From positions 20,458,347 to 20,522,346 of the forward strand of contig OX637337.1 in assembly GCA_951799405.1 (NCBI GenBank): a DNA stretch of 64,000 nucleotides, written 5' to 3'. How positions within the stretch are numbered: position 1 is the stretch's first letter; every line of letters starts with the position of its first letter. A program made the position numbers and the translations under genes. Source of the DNA: Agapetus fuscipes (taxonomy: Eukaryota; Arthropoda; Insecta; Trichoptera; Glossosomatidae). The notes under the pieces were generated by a model, which worked only from the letters and a program-made list of their open reading frames with translations, was not told where the DNA came from and did no database searches. Below are positions 43,285 through 54,199 of the stretch, piece after piece.

Positions 43285-45015
43285 TTTTGCCTGGTATTAA
43301 CGTTACAACGCTAACTATGTGGTGACGTTAGAGTGGTAGGGACGATAGATAAAGTACCAACAAACTATGAAGAAATTTGATTTAAATTTCAAATTTCTGT
43401 AACATAAGGCCTTTCTTTTTTACACATTCTTGTGAAACAAGAGAATATAGGATAGCAATTGAAAAGAATTTATGAATCATAAAAAATATGCATTAAATAT
43501 CACATCGGCAATCATCACGGCCATCTTTACTTCATTTGATGCAGCTCTTAACAAAGATTTAGTGGTTTTATTAAACCATTATACGATGTTTAATTTACCA
43601 AAATTTAAACTTTAACTTTTTCATGAAAAAAACTCATTTTTTCATCACCAAAAACAAACACAAAATTTTATTAATATCATCAGCTTTGTTTGCCGCCAAA
43701 ATAAAGAGTGTATTAATTAAAATGATTTATTCATCCCCCTTCTCGTGGCTGTTTTTTTTTATTCTCTCTCGTTAATTTACGTTTTTTTTATTCATTTGTT
43801 CTCCGTTAATAACTCACGCAGGTGATTTTTCACGTTAACTCTGTTCCCGCCAACCGTAATAATAAATTGTTAAACGTTAATCATTTTTTTTATTTCATCA
43901 AACAAACGAGATTAACTAACAAACAACATGCGATGATTAATAAACAATACAATACATTAATTAGATCATTTTAAAACATATTAATTTATATTTATATATC
44001 TGATGATTGTCTGAGGACCGAAATGGAGATTTTTTTTACAAAGAAAATATTGAATATATACAGTATAACAAGTAAAGAAACCCTTGTGTTTTTCTTTGAT
44101 ATTATAGAAAACTAGGTAGAACCTAAGATTTTTATTACAATATCCAAATCAAATTGAATTAATATAAATGAAAAAATTCGGTATCGTCCATTTCTTATAA
44201 AAAGTAAAATTTCGGAATATCAGGATTTTTTTACTTGACAGTATTGTGAAATGTACATAATAAATAGACCAATAATTAAAAATATAATAAAAATTAAAGA
44301 CCCTTCAAAGAACAAGTAAAATATAAATTAATTAAAAGCTCTAAAAGTTCCATGTAAAAATAATAATAATAATAATAGGTACTTTTAAACAAAATAATTT
44401 TCTATAAAAAAAAATTGTACTGTCACATCCGATGAAAGATGTTTTTCACATGTTTTCAATCTACCATCTCGATATTAAAATCATGGACCCTCATACAAAG
44501 TTATATGTACATATTTTACATATTTAGTGACAGAAGGCCTTGCCACGAAGTCTCAATGACTCAAAAAATTTAGATTTTTCGGAAGTTTATTGAAAACCTC
44601 GGGTGGCAGACCTTATTAAAGACTACATAAATTATTATGGAAGCTAACTTTTATAGATGTTATTAAAATTGGCACTGAAATTGTTATTCACATAGAATTA
44701 ATCCAGGGATCACCTGCAGTTTAAAGTGTTCTCCATTCAAAAATTGACTACCCTTGGATCATCTTTGAATAAAATGTTTCCTAAAAATTCTGTAATTTGC
44801 ATTTTTAACACTTTTGTTTCTTTCTTATCTAAAAGAATATTTAGACTTATCATTTCTTGGCTCATTAAAATTTTATTCTTCTTTTATATCTCCTAATATT
44901 AAAAGAAACGCCTCGCTGTTATTTGTTTCGTCTTTGTTTGTGGGCATCTATCTCAAAAAGCACATCAAACAAAAGGCAGCAATTTGAAGCTTGCTTTTCT
45001 TTCCCTTGTAAGACA
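43285..45015. other. No gene seen; long AT-rich block
   Basis: Very AT-rich, many taattaat-type strings at 43700-43960, an (AAT)n run at 44359-44380 and the hammerhead-like motif at 43999-44024. No exon recognised. Confidence 0.45.
43999..44024 (+). other. Weak hammerhead-like motif
   Basis: CTGATGA at 44000-44006, then ttGTCTGAGGACc (short stem) and GAAA. No GTC cleavage triplet or stem I partner is apparent, so this is probably a relic. Confidence 0.3.
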
Positions 45016-45019
45016 AATA

Positions 45020-45168
45020 GATAAGAATCAAAGTATAAAACATTTCGGGTAAACTAAGCCATAGCGTTAACCAAAAAAAATATTGGAAAACTAAAACGTT
45101 CATTAAATGCGCTGTTTCAGTTTCCATATATTATTATAGTAAACGCTACTTGTTTATGTAAACGCTCC
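45020..45168. repeat. MITE H copy, second subtype
   Basis: Left caaagtataaaacatttcgg and agccatagcgttaaccaaa; centre aaatgcgctgtttcag; right tatagtaaacgctacttg. Confidence 0.65.
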
Positions 45169-45174
45169 GCGCCA

Positions 45175-45480
45175 TTGCTAGCAAAACAATGAAAGACCGA
45201 TTAAGGAACTCAGAAATCAAAAGCATGCGGGACACTGAAGATATCGTCAGATGGAATAGGATTAGAGCATGTTTATGAAGGGGCCGTATAAACCGCTAGA
45301 CCAAGACTGAATGTAGAATTACTCGAATCATTGCACATGAAATACCTAACCAAAAGATGGAAGAACAGCTGGTTTTTTGCATCACAGGAGGGAGTGGCGA
45401 AATGTTTGTTGTTGGCTGTGAGGGTGCACTGTAATGAGGGTAACCTGTTGTGGACCAAAGAAGAAAAATAGGTACAATAT
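45175..45480 (+). pseudogene. LINE protein remnant, decayed
   Basis: A frame near 45190-45270 reads KDRLRNSEIKSMRDTEDIV, resembling the segment of LINE proteins just before the conserved WxGHxxR block. Stops and frame changes follow. Confidence 0.4.
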
Positions 45481-45896
45481 TAGATGGAAAAGAAGAAGCT
45501 ATGCTTGATTAAAAAAGGGAGGTAAATGTTCTACAAATTGTATTTTGAATATTTTTGGTTTGCGAGTTACCTACTGACAGAGAAAGGGGAATTTTGCAAA
45601 ATCAACACAAATTGACACATTATTAAGATGAAACGTCGCAGCATAGTTTTATGTAAAATTATTAAGGTTTTCCATAGGTATTAACTGTCATGTTAATGCG
45701 TGCCAATTAACGTGCCAAACTAAACTGCTTTTTTCTTGATGTTTTTTCAGGAATGTTCATCAGTCTTTTTTGCTTTTTTCCCCAATAAAATTCCTGTTAA
45801 TCGTTTCGAGCTTCCTGAGCAACAGGGACTCGACTCTTGTATCTGATGATATCAAATCCATAACGATGATTACCAGACTCTCTCCTTCTGTTTGTA

Positions 45897-46060
45897 TCCT
45901 AGATTGGTTTGTGGCAATGGGTGTTTATCTCCGCGATCATCCCTTCAATTATGGTATGTAGGAGACCTTTCTGGCGTATTGCGTGACCTATCCATCTTTT
46001 ACTTCTTTCAGAGATGGCTTTGAGCATCCTCTGTAAAGGTTTGTGGAGCACATGCCCACC
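45897..46060 (-). pseudogene. LINE protein remnant (WIGH block)
   Basis: The minus frame reads SERSKRWIGHAIRQKGLLHT, then IIEGMIAE, which is the conserved block close to the C-terminus of several insect LINE proteins. It stops soon after; the catalytic part is absent. Confidence 0.6.
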
Positions 46061-46165
46061 AGCAGACATATGTAAATTCACGCTTACTTTTTCATAATAT
46101 ATAGTTATTATATATTCATGTATATATAGTTACAAAACATAAACCTAAATCTCAAATGAATAGAG
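46040..46165 (-). repeat. Family A remnant
   Basis: gcacatgcccaccagcagac, gtaaattcacgcttac and acctaaatctcaaatgaata follow the minus-strand A order, with an AT-rich insertion between. Confidence 0.45.
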
Positions 46166-46574
46166 TATCTATCCATTTACTTTTGCATTACTTTAACCAA
46201 GAGCGCAAGTGTAGAGGTCCTTCTAGCTCATTTGTACTAGATGAGTTTGATCATACTTGGTGCAAAATCTCAGGTGTAGCGTTACACCTTAAAATTTTAT
46301 TAACGGTGTTTCAGGCGAAATCATAAATATTCAGCGGTATTAAGGGGGAAATCAATTTGGTAGCGCGCTCGTAACTTAAATTAATTGAGAAATTCTGCAA
46401 GGTAGCCTGCGAAAACGGCCCTCGGGGGCTTTCCCTCCAAAACTCTAATCTGGAGTGAGCACAATTGCTAAGTACGGTTATTGCTTACAGCCACTACACA
46501 ACGGAAACGCTGTTATCTTTAAATTATGTACAGTGCCAAATTCTTGATTGGAAAATACATCCTTTTATTACCAT

Positions 46575-46833
46575 TACCGTTTCTTGACTTATAAGTTGGT
46601 ATGCGGCTGACCACCCATGCTGTAGAAAATGGTTCACTTTGCGATGTCACCTCTGTTCCAAGGAAGGTCGGCAAGAGTCGCAGGGTGAATACGTTCCTTT
46701 GATATTTGGGTTTTTATATTGTAAATCCACATGCGGCATGTTTAAGCGCGAACTTATACGTGTCGACTTGTGAAAATGCATATAATGTGAATTACCAACG
46801 GTACATATCTTTGCAATTTTGATTAGATTGGAT
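46575..46833 (+). repeat. Family A copy
   Basis: tttcttgacttataagttgg, gcggctgaccacccatgctg, ttccaaggaaggtcggcaag, catgcggcatgtttaagcgc, ending ttgattagattggatc. Confidence 0.88.
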
Positions 46834-46944
46834 CGTTAACATATTTTGTCGTGAAGAGTAATGCAATTCATTTGTTTTAACTGGTCATAAACAACTAGGT
46901 ATACATGCTTACAACAAATTAATTAATATTTTATCATTTAACAC

Positions 46945-47030
46945 AACAAAGAGGCCTGACAGGTCTCGAACCGGCGCCGGTATTATTTTTATTTCAAGAA
47001 CGCAAGTCAAAACCGATTTGTTTACATCAT
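46945..47030 (-). repeat. tRNA-like SINE (B-like) remnant
   Basis: On minus, gccggttcgagacctgtcag includes a good B box; no A box or tail is clear. Confidence 0.4.
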
Positions 47031-47374
47031 TAGTATTACAAATTATTATTATTTTAGCCGTATTCTAGTTGATAACGCTTCAGGCTATAAGTAAGTGAAT
47101 TTTGTTTCTGGTGGAGCACAAAAAAATATCACTGAATTTACAAAAAAAAATGCTTTTCACTGTGTTGAAAAAATCTGCATTTACCAAAACCCAACACCAA
47201 ATGAAAGAAGTATGTAAGGATAGAAAGAAATGGCGGTTGATCTGTGATGTTGGCGGCTGGGGTTTGTTAAAGTAAAATTGGTTTTATGATTTAGTTTTTT
47301 ATGTCCATGTATATATTGTTATTTATTGATTTTTAAAAAATGTAATTTGTCATGTATGTTCCTTGACTTATAGG

Positions 47375-48432
47375 TAGGGACTGGAAAAAAGTGGTGTTAT
47401 TTTTTGCGAAATTCGCGTTATTTTTTTGGGAAATTCGCGTTATTTTTGATCAAAAACAGGGAAATTCGCGTTATTTTTCATGATAAACGGGGAGATTCGG
47501 TGTAATTTTTAGGGTTGATTTGATCGAAATAAAAGTTTATCTAATTGCAAACCCATAGATATATCTAATATTTACAATTTATTATATAAACAACAATATG
47601 TACTTTCAAAAACAATGAATAAACAACATCTGAATCAATACGAGTTACAACTTACAAAAAACCATTGATTAAAAAAAGTATTAATATTTGAATGACACTC
47701 CGAATACCCTGCAATATCCTTTTAAAATATTTAATTTTTGTGCATTTAGTCTCTAGATGAGGGTTATCTAATTTTTTCGAGGTATGTGGGCTTTTATGAA
47801 AGCCTCAAGTTGTGCTCTTGGCTAATCCAGCAGCAGCTTAACTCCTTGATGTATTTTCCTTCATTGATGTCACGATTCAAGTCTGTTTGGATGTCCAGGA
47901 CAGTTCTGCTTATCATTTATTTTTTTAATAAAATAGATTTGTGAATAGGAATTTAATTCACCAACCTACTCTGCCTGGCCAGAAACAGGTATTAATATCA
48001 TTAATGAAAAATTCATTACGAGTATTGTTTATTTTAATTAATTATTAATTTATAATTACCCAAATACATTCGTTGAACCAGGGTCAAATTTATGGTCAAA
48101 TGACCCAGGCGGGGATCGAACCCCGCGTCTAGCGTTCTAGCTAGCGTGTTTCAACGTTGAAAGATCAGCCCACTTAGCTCCCTCGACTGTAACACCGACC
48201 ATTTTTTCTGTGCTTTGCAACTTGCAAAGGGTTTTCACAGGAATCTTTTCTTTCCCACAAAATAGTTGCGTTGCAGAAGCGACACATAACAACTTTTTCG
48301 CACAATTTCTACCAAAAGTACGAAAATTCGCGATATTTGCGTAAAACCTCAAATTTCGCGTTATTCGCGTAAAAACATCAAAATTCGCGAATAAATTCGT
48401 TTTATCGCGATCGCGAAATTTTCCAGTCCCTA
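47375..48432. mobile_element. Non-autonomous hAT-like element, 1058 bp, 8-bp target duplication
   Basis: Perfect 14-bp terminal inverted repeats (tagggactggaaaa at 47375-47388, complement ending at 48432). CTTATAGG occurs at 47367-47374 and 48433-48440, an 8-bp target duplication typical of hAT. Near both ends aaattcgcgttattt recurs several times (about 47408-47500 and, inverted or variant, 48318-48400), like subterminal transposase-binding repeats. It has no transposase frame and contains SINE B at 47921-48200. Confidence 0.93.
47921..48200 (-). repeat. SINE B inside the hAT-like element
   Basis: On +: T-rich end, aaatagatttgtgaatagga, cctggccagaaacaggtatt, gttgaaccagggtcaaat, ggcggggatcgaaccccgcg (complement of a good B box), gtaacaccgacc at the head. 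Confidence 0.88.
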
Positions 48433-48879
48433 CTTATAGGTTGTTATGCGGCTGACCACCCATACTGTAAAAAATTGGTTCACTTTGCCAATGTCACCCC
48501 TGTTTCAGGGAAGGACGGCAAGAGTTGCAAGGCTTATGTTCATTTGAGATTGGGTTTTTATATTGTAGGTCCACATGCGGCATGTGTTAGCGCGAAATTA
48601 TACATATCTGCTTGTGGGAATGCATTTAATATAAATCTTAAATGATATACATCTTTGCAGCTTAGATTAGATTAGATTAGAAAGGTCCATCCAGACAGCA
48701 ACTAGGAGAATGAACGCGTACTAAAGCGAAGAACAAGCTTGCAGAGGACTCTTAATGTGGGATTTGCACAAAAACAGCGCTCACCTGTTTAGTTAGTCCG
48801 TTAAACCGCGCAAAGAAATAATTTTCAAATGCTAATACTTTTTATTTGAGGATAAAGTTGTAAGAAGTTATGTGCTTAT

Positions 48880-49025
48880 ATGGAATGTTACATTTTTCCA
48901 TTTTGCTTTCTTTCGTGAATGGCTCAACATAGTATCAGATAGAAAGGCGTGGAGAAGATCGGAGGAGGCCCACGTCCAAAAGTGAACTGAGAATAACTGT
49001 AGAAGAAGAAGATGGTTCCAAAGGA
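48880..49025 (+). pseudogene. LINE C-terminal remnant
   Basis: A frame near 48908-48990 reads FREWLNIVSDRKAWRRSEEA, resembling the end of LINE proteins, then stop and a gaagaagaag tail. Confidence 0.45.
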
Positions 49026-49329
49026 CACTCTCTTGGGGTACATTATGATTCTCAGGCAATTATATAAGAACATGTTTTGGCGTTTCGGGTTTACCATTGC
49101 TTGAAATGTCGAACCACATACTCTCAGAATAACAACCAGACACAGCGTTATAATGAGTTACATAATTGAAAACACTCCGTGGAATTGTAATTAGAAATAA
49201 TTATTAAAATTTAATTTTAAAATACTTTTAGGATTTTTCACCATTTTTGCTTTGTTTTTTTGTTAAATTAAATTTTAAAAATATATTAAAATCATTAAAT
49301 TTACAAAACAATAATATAATGGTTCCTTT

Positions 49330-49620
49330 TAAGGATATGAGGCTGTTCACTTTTACTATAAAAAATGGTAGATTTTTCCAATGCAACCTTTTTTGCCCTA
49401 TTCCTTGACTTATAAGTTGGTATGAGGCTGACCACCCATACTGTAAAAAATGGTTCAAAAAATTTCGCAAAAGTTGCGGGGTTTATGTTCATTTGAGGCT
49501 TAGATTTTACTTGTAAGTACACATTCAGCATTGTAAACGCGAACTACACATGCTTGATTGGGAGCATGGATTTGAACTTTAAATGTTAATATAACTTTGC
49601 AACTTACATTATAACCCTTG
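49330..49620 (+). repeat. Family A copy with a partial duplicate in front
   Basis: The main unit begins attccttgacttataagttgg near 49400 and shows an internal deletion after aaaaatggttca; it ends ctttgcaacttacattata. A decayed A start (gaggctgttcacttttac) lies at 49340. Confidence 0.8.
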
Positions 49621-49624
49621 TTTT

Positions 49625-50890
49625 AAAAAGTTGTCAAAAGTGACAAATATTTTATGTTTATGATTTGGACCCTTTTTGGAAATTCATTTAAAAAATAATC
49701 ATACCTTTATATGTGCATAATACAATGTACCAATTATGAATCTGAAATAGTAACACATTTTAACAACTAAGTTTTTTTTGTAATAACACTTGCAGCATGT
49801 TTAATTTTAAACCTAAAAACCCCAGTTTGTATACGTGCATAAAGAGTTAACCTGAAATTTTAATAAATAAACGAAGTACGGAATATACTATTTGCCTGTT
49901 CGGAAACTTCGCCCCTGCATCTTAGCAACTTCTTACAAAATTAAATTGCATCTTTAGATCACACACGTTTCTAAATGAATCTTAGCGAAAAACTTTATTA
50001 AAGTCTGCCTCAGGGATGGCGCGAAACATCTCCGCCTTGGTAAACTCATAGAAAAGGTGTCGCTTTTGTGCTGATGTGATAGTAGAAGAAACGCGGTTGG
50101 CCTCTGGGAGGTGCAAGTCTCTGAGGTATTAATTATGGAAGACAGAAAGCAGGAACGTTCATATATAATTTGCAGGAGGCATGCACAAAAACTTTCTTAA
50201 ATTATCAATTAGCTGTAGGGGCAATGCGTAACTATTACCCCTCAGGGAGAATATAAGTATGAAAAAACAAATGGAGAAACTACACCGTATTCCTTCAAAT
50301 GAGAGATATGAAAATACCCAGATCTACTGCCTAGAAATTTTCTCTCAAACAAAAACCGACCTTCACTAGGTGGCTTTCAATGGTTGGACGACTTTTCCGT
50401 ACCAAAAAGAAGCGATGATCAAAGGCCTGCCACTCACCCAGTTGTGCTGTGACGTCCAATATGATGATCGTCATCCCAGGATCCTGGTGATGAGCTCTGT
50501 TCACAACTACCGTACTTGGATGTTATATGAAACAATCACAGCACATATCACAATCACAAATTATCGAAATATTAAAATTTAAAACATTAAAAACAATAAG
50601 TCAATGTGATTTTTACGGATTTTTTTCGGGTTAAATTTCAATCGTTCGAGACACATAAAAACGTGTTTGCATTGCACGACGGTCGAAACGGAAGTCCGAA
50701 TATATTGTTAATTTCACATCGATCCGCGTCCAAGAGCTTAATACTGACATCTAGCGATTTTTTTCCGCACTTTTTTCAGCTTGTGACAGAACCAACATGA
50801 AATTCGCTTCTTTATACTAATTAAATAAAAATAAAAACAGATGACGCTACTCATGCGTCACCAATTAGCTATTATCGGATTTACGAAGAT
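49625..50890. other. No gene seen
   Basis: No recognised element. A 70-codon frame at 50370-50582 has no domain I can name. Confidence 0.45.
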
Positions 50891-50896
50891 GGCATT

Positions 50897-51092
50897 TAAA
50901 ATTCATGTCTACAAATAAACACGTGTAAATTTGCACTTACAAATGCTACATGTGTACCAACAAATTAAACCTAAGCCTCAAATGAACATAAACCCTGCAA
51001 CTGTACCGACCTTCCCTGAATCAGGGGAGCATTGGCAATGAGAACCTTTTCTTGTATCTTATGTGGTCAACCTCATACCAACCTATAAGTGA
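50897..51092 (-). repeat. Family A copy
   Basis: On +: catgtctacaaataaacacg, gcctcaaatgaacataaac, gtaccgaccttccctgaatc, gtggtcaacctcataccaac, ctataagtg. Confidence 0.85.
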
Positions 51093-51094
51093 AC

Positions 51095-51555
51095 AGCTGG
51101 TTTTCTGCGCCACATAAAGAAGTTCAGCAATAGACAAATTTTAGATCTAACATTGGAAGAAGAAGATTTGATTTGTTGTTTTTTCTTTTTACTTTGGCTA
51201 TGCATTCATCTTTGCTTCTATAATAGCACCGTCTCTGACTGCAGAATTTTCTTAGTTCTCGTCTTGTGCCCTTCTGTTTTCTTTTTCATTACACAGACCA
51301 TTTTGCCACCGTCATTTTTTAGACCTCGGCCGCCGCCGCTGCTCTTTTGAAATTCCTCCTAATGAGAATTTTCTGAAAGGCGACTTATGCAAGTTTTCTC
51401 GTAAACCTAAAAGAACACCACCATTGTCTTCATTCATATTTAAATTAATGCTCTTATTGCTGATGTCTTGTGTTCATACTTTTGATCCTTATTAAACAAA
51501 TATTTTAAAATATTTGTTACAGAGAATGAAAAATGAAGGTCTTTTCCTCAAGAGA
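51095..51555. other. No gene seen
   Basis: A short aacagctggttttctgc match to 45375 suggests a decayed LINE piece. Nothing else recognised. Confidence 0.35.
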
Positions 51556-51566
51556 ATGTGTAGAAA

Positions 51567-51876
51567 GAAGCTACACATATAGTGTAACTTCTTGCCTCGT
51601 TATTCCCGAAGGGTTTCGCATGTGGCGAGTGGAATTTATTTTACAGATAAGGGTGCCGGCCTTGCGCCAACCACTTCAGTTAAAGTGGGGGTTTCCCAGC
51701 TCCAGTGGGGGCTGGTACTCACACCTTGTGAAGGCTGAGTAAGCCTTGCCGGTATTTTATTTTGGGTTTTGAAATAAACACAGAAACGGGAAATCATTTC
51801 TGACACCCTCGGTGGGGTTCGAACCCGAGCTCTCGGCATGGAATGCAAGCACTCTACCAATTATCGACCGGACTAA
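51567..51876 (-). repeat. SINE C, full length, GTAGAAA target duplication
   Basis: On + the complement runs from aagctacacatatagtgtaa to accaattatcgaccggacta; the B box reads gtggggttcgaacccgagct. GTAGAAA is present at 51560-51566 and 51877-51883. Confidence 0.92.
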
Positions 51877-52114
51877 GTAGAAACGTAAAAAATCGTGTTC
51901 GTATCATTTCAATATATTTAACTCCTTTTCGAAGAAATCCAAGATTCCCGTATCGGTATTATTAGTTAGACTCGAATACAAAAATATTAATTAGAATGAT
52001 TGATTGGTGAGCGATGTTTTTGCGTGAATCACACCTGTCTAAGCTTCATAGTTGAAATAGAAACCGTCTATTTTCAAGCAAAACTCAGTAGCTTTATATT
52101 TAGACATAACTTTG

Positions 52115-52275
52115 GTGGCTTGTAGTAAAGGCAGTTGAACTTTTCAACTCAGTGAAGGGAATATTTGAAAAATAAATTATTATAATTTTGTGCTCCACCT
52201 GTAATCGAACTCACAACCATCCAAATACAACCATGGAGCTTTTGACATAAGACTAAAGCCCGATCTTGTGATAAC
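52115..52275 (-). repeat. SINE D head and body
   Basis: On +: cttttcaactcagtgaaggg, ttgtgctccacctgtaatcg, aactcacaaccatccaaata; the complement of a D head with B box ggttgtgagttcgatta. Confidence 0.7.
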
Positions 52276-52339
52276 AATATCAGCATGTATCATTTTAAAT
52301 TATCGACCATCTTCTTGGATTTTCTAATATCACCTAATG

Positions 52340-52702
52340 TTGGTGTATTCATTTGCTACATTTTTTGCATTGGAAATTTTTGACTTTTTTTGTATGGATT
52401 TCTTTGTAAGGTTTTGTTCTTTTTTACATTAAAATGTAATTTATTATTCATATTCCTTGACTTATAGGTTGGTATGAGGCTGACCACCCATACTGTAAAA
52501 AATGGTTTACTTTGCCAATGTCACCCCTGTTTCAGGGAAGGTCGGCAAAAGTTGTGGGGCTTATGTTCATTTGAGGTTTGGATTTTATTTGTAAGTACAC
52601 ATTCAGCATTTGTAAGCGCGAACTACACTTGTTGGTTTGTGGGCATACATCTGAGAGCTTTAAATGAATATATCCTTGCAACTTAGATTATAGATTATAG
52701 AC
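52340..52702 (+). mobile_element. LINE 3' UTR and family A tail
   Basis: Starts in the AT-rich LINE spacer (tgctacattttttgcattgg), enters the A unit at about 52452 and ends (TTATAGA). The coding end of the LINE is not included. Confidence 0.88.
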
Positions 52703-52704
52703 CT

Positions 52705-53255
52705 CTTATTGAAATGTTACCGTTTTAAAAAGAAAATCGCTACGTTTTCAATTCACAGTATTCAAATATCGCAGACCCTTGACGTTTCGTAGCACCTTTC
52801 GTTCAGCGTAGACCCTTCTAGGTGGCGCTTTCAAACTCATTCAGAATGTTTCTTGTATCTCTCTTCTACGATCCTTTCCCCTCGTAGGGGTCTTAAATAT
52901 TTCAAATAGCTTCGTACAGCCAACTCGCTTGTATAGCTTACCTTCGTACAGGTTTACAGCAAACATTTAATAGGAACCTATTTCAATGAAAGGCTCATGC
53001 CAAGTTTCGTAATTGGAAAATTGTGTACAAGCCAATTTAAAAACAACGACTTGAAGGGAAAATATGAACATTGTTGTTTACTTGCGTTCATGTTTTTCTT
53101 TGTTGTGTTTTGATATTGTTAAAAATACAAAGAAAAATATTGAGAGAGTTTACAGTATATTTTGAATGAAGTTAATGTATTCTTATAAAGAAATAAATAT
53201 TTTCGTTTACATATTGACATTCAAGGTTTAATTAAATATTTGGATTATAAAATAG
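52705..53255. other. No gene seen
   Basis: No recognised element. Confidence 0.45.
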
Positions 53256-53259
53256 CATC

Positions 53260-53870
53260 TATAATCTATAATTTAGTTTGCAAGGATATATTCATTCAAA
53301 GCTCTCAGATGTATGCCCACAAACAAACACGTGTAGTTCGCGCTTACAAATGCTGATTGTGTAGGTACTTACAAATAAAATTCAAACCTCAAATGAACAC
53401 AAGCCCCACAACTTTTGCCGACCTTCCCTGAAACAGGGGTGACTTTGGCAAAGTGAACCATTTTTTACAGTATGGGTGGTCAGCCTCATACCAACCTATA
53501 AGTCGAGGAATATGAATAATAAATTACATTTAAATATAAAAAAAAACAAAACCTTAAAAATAAATCTATACAAAAAAAGTCAAAAATTTCTGATGCAAAA
53601 AATGTAGCAAACTAATAAACCAACATTACAAATCAGCATTGCAGATTAGCCGCCACTTCTTCCTGTCCTTGCATACTTCTTTCATTTCATCCAGAGTCAT
53701 AACCTTTTTCATACAATCTCTCCTTTTATTATGACTCTGGATATCCCATTCACTCGCTATTTCGAAAATTTGGTCCATCCATACCTTTCTCGGTCTTCCT
53801 CTTCCACGACATCCATCAATTCTTGCAGCATATACTTTCTTCGTCATTGATGGCATGATTCATGAAAAAA
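53260..53870 (-). mobile_element. LINE 3' end with coding C-terminus and family A tail
   Basis: Minus-strand order: coding end (53856-53626), AT-rich spacer (53625-53520), family A unit (53517-53262) ending (TTATAGA). This is the longest example showing family A as a LINE 3' untranslated region. It is cut at its 5' side near 53870. Confidence 0.88.
53626..53856 (-). pseudogene. C-terminal 76 residues of a LINE protein
   Basis: Contains YAARIDGCRGRGRPRKVWMD, the GRGRPRxxW block common just before the end of RTE- and CR1-type proteins, then KKVMTLDEMKEVCKDRKKW and RLICNADL-stop. Catalytic domains are missing. Confidence 0.8.
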
Positions 53871-54199
53871 ACACAAATAGGTTTCAGTGATTTCAATAAG
53901 TAGGTTGCTTTTTTTAACTGAAGGCGTCCTATCAGTTTAATATTTGCAAAGAAAATTGTGTATATAAACTTGATTGTAATCAAACTTTGAAATGCTTAAG
54001 ATAAAAGTTGAGTTATTAAATAAAATCGTTTAAACTGTTTTTTAATCAACAGATTTTAGATCATTTTTCTTCCCATAGATAAGCTGCGTCTACGTTGCAT
54101 AAGAGAATAGAATGTGCTCTACCCTATTCAAGGAGCTGGTCTTCTACTCTTAGAGTACACTGTATTAAAATCAATATCAGTGCTGTTCCATAGCTGATC

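Larger units (their letters stand above)
47196..48681 (+). mobile_element. LINE 3' end (family A) interrupted by a hAT-like element
   Basis: 47196-47374 carries the end of the LINE frame (MKEVCKDRKKWRLICDV) and 3' UTR up to cttgacttatagg. 48433-48681 resumes with cttataggttgttatgcggc and ends in (TTAGA)n. The protein end has changed (no NADL-stop), so the copy is not functional. Confidence 0.88.
47055..48800 (+). repeat. SINE D split by nested insertions
   Basis: Head and first body part at 47055-47195 (gtattctagttgataacgc, ctggtggagcacaaaaaa, cactgtgttgaaaaaatc); remainder at 48682-48800 (aaaggtccatccagacagc, gaggactcttaatgtggg, aaaacagcgctcacc). Between them lies a LINE tail which itself holds a hAT-like element and a SINE B. 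Confidence 0.8.
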
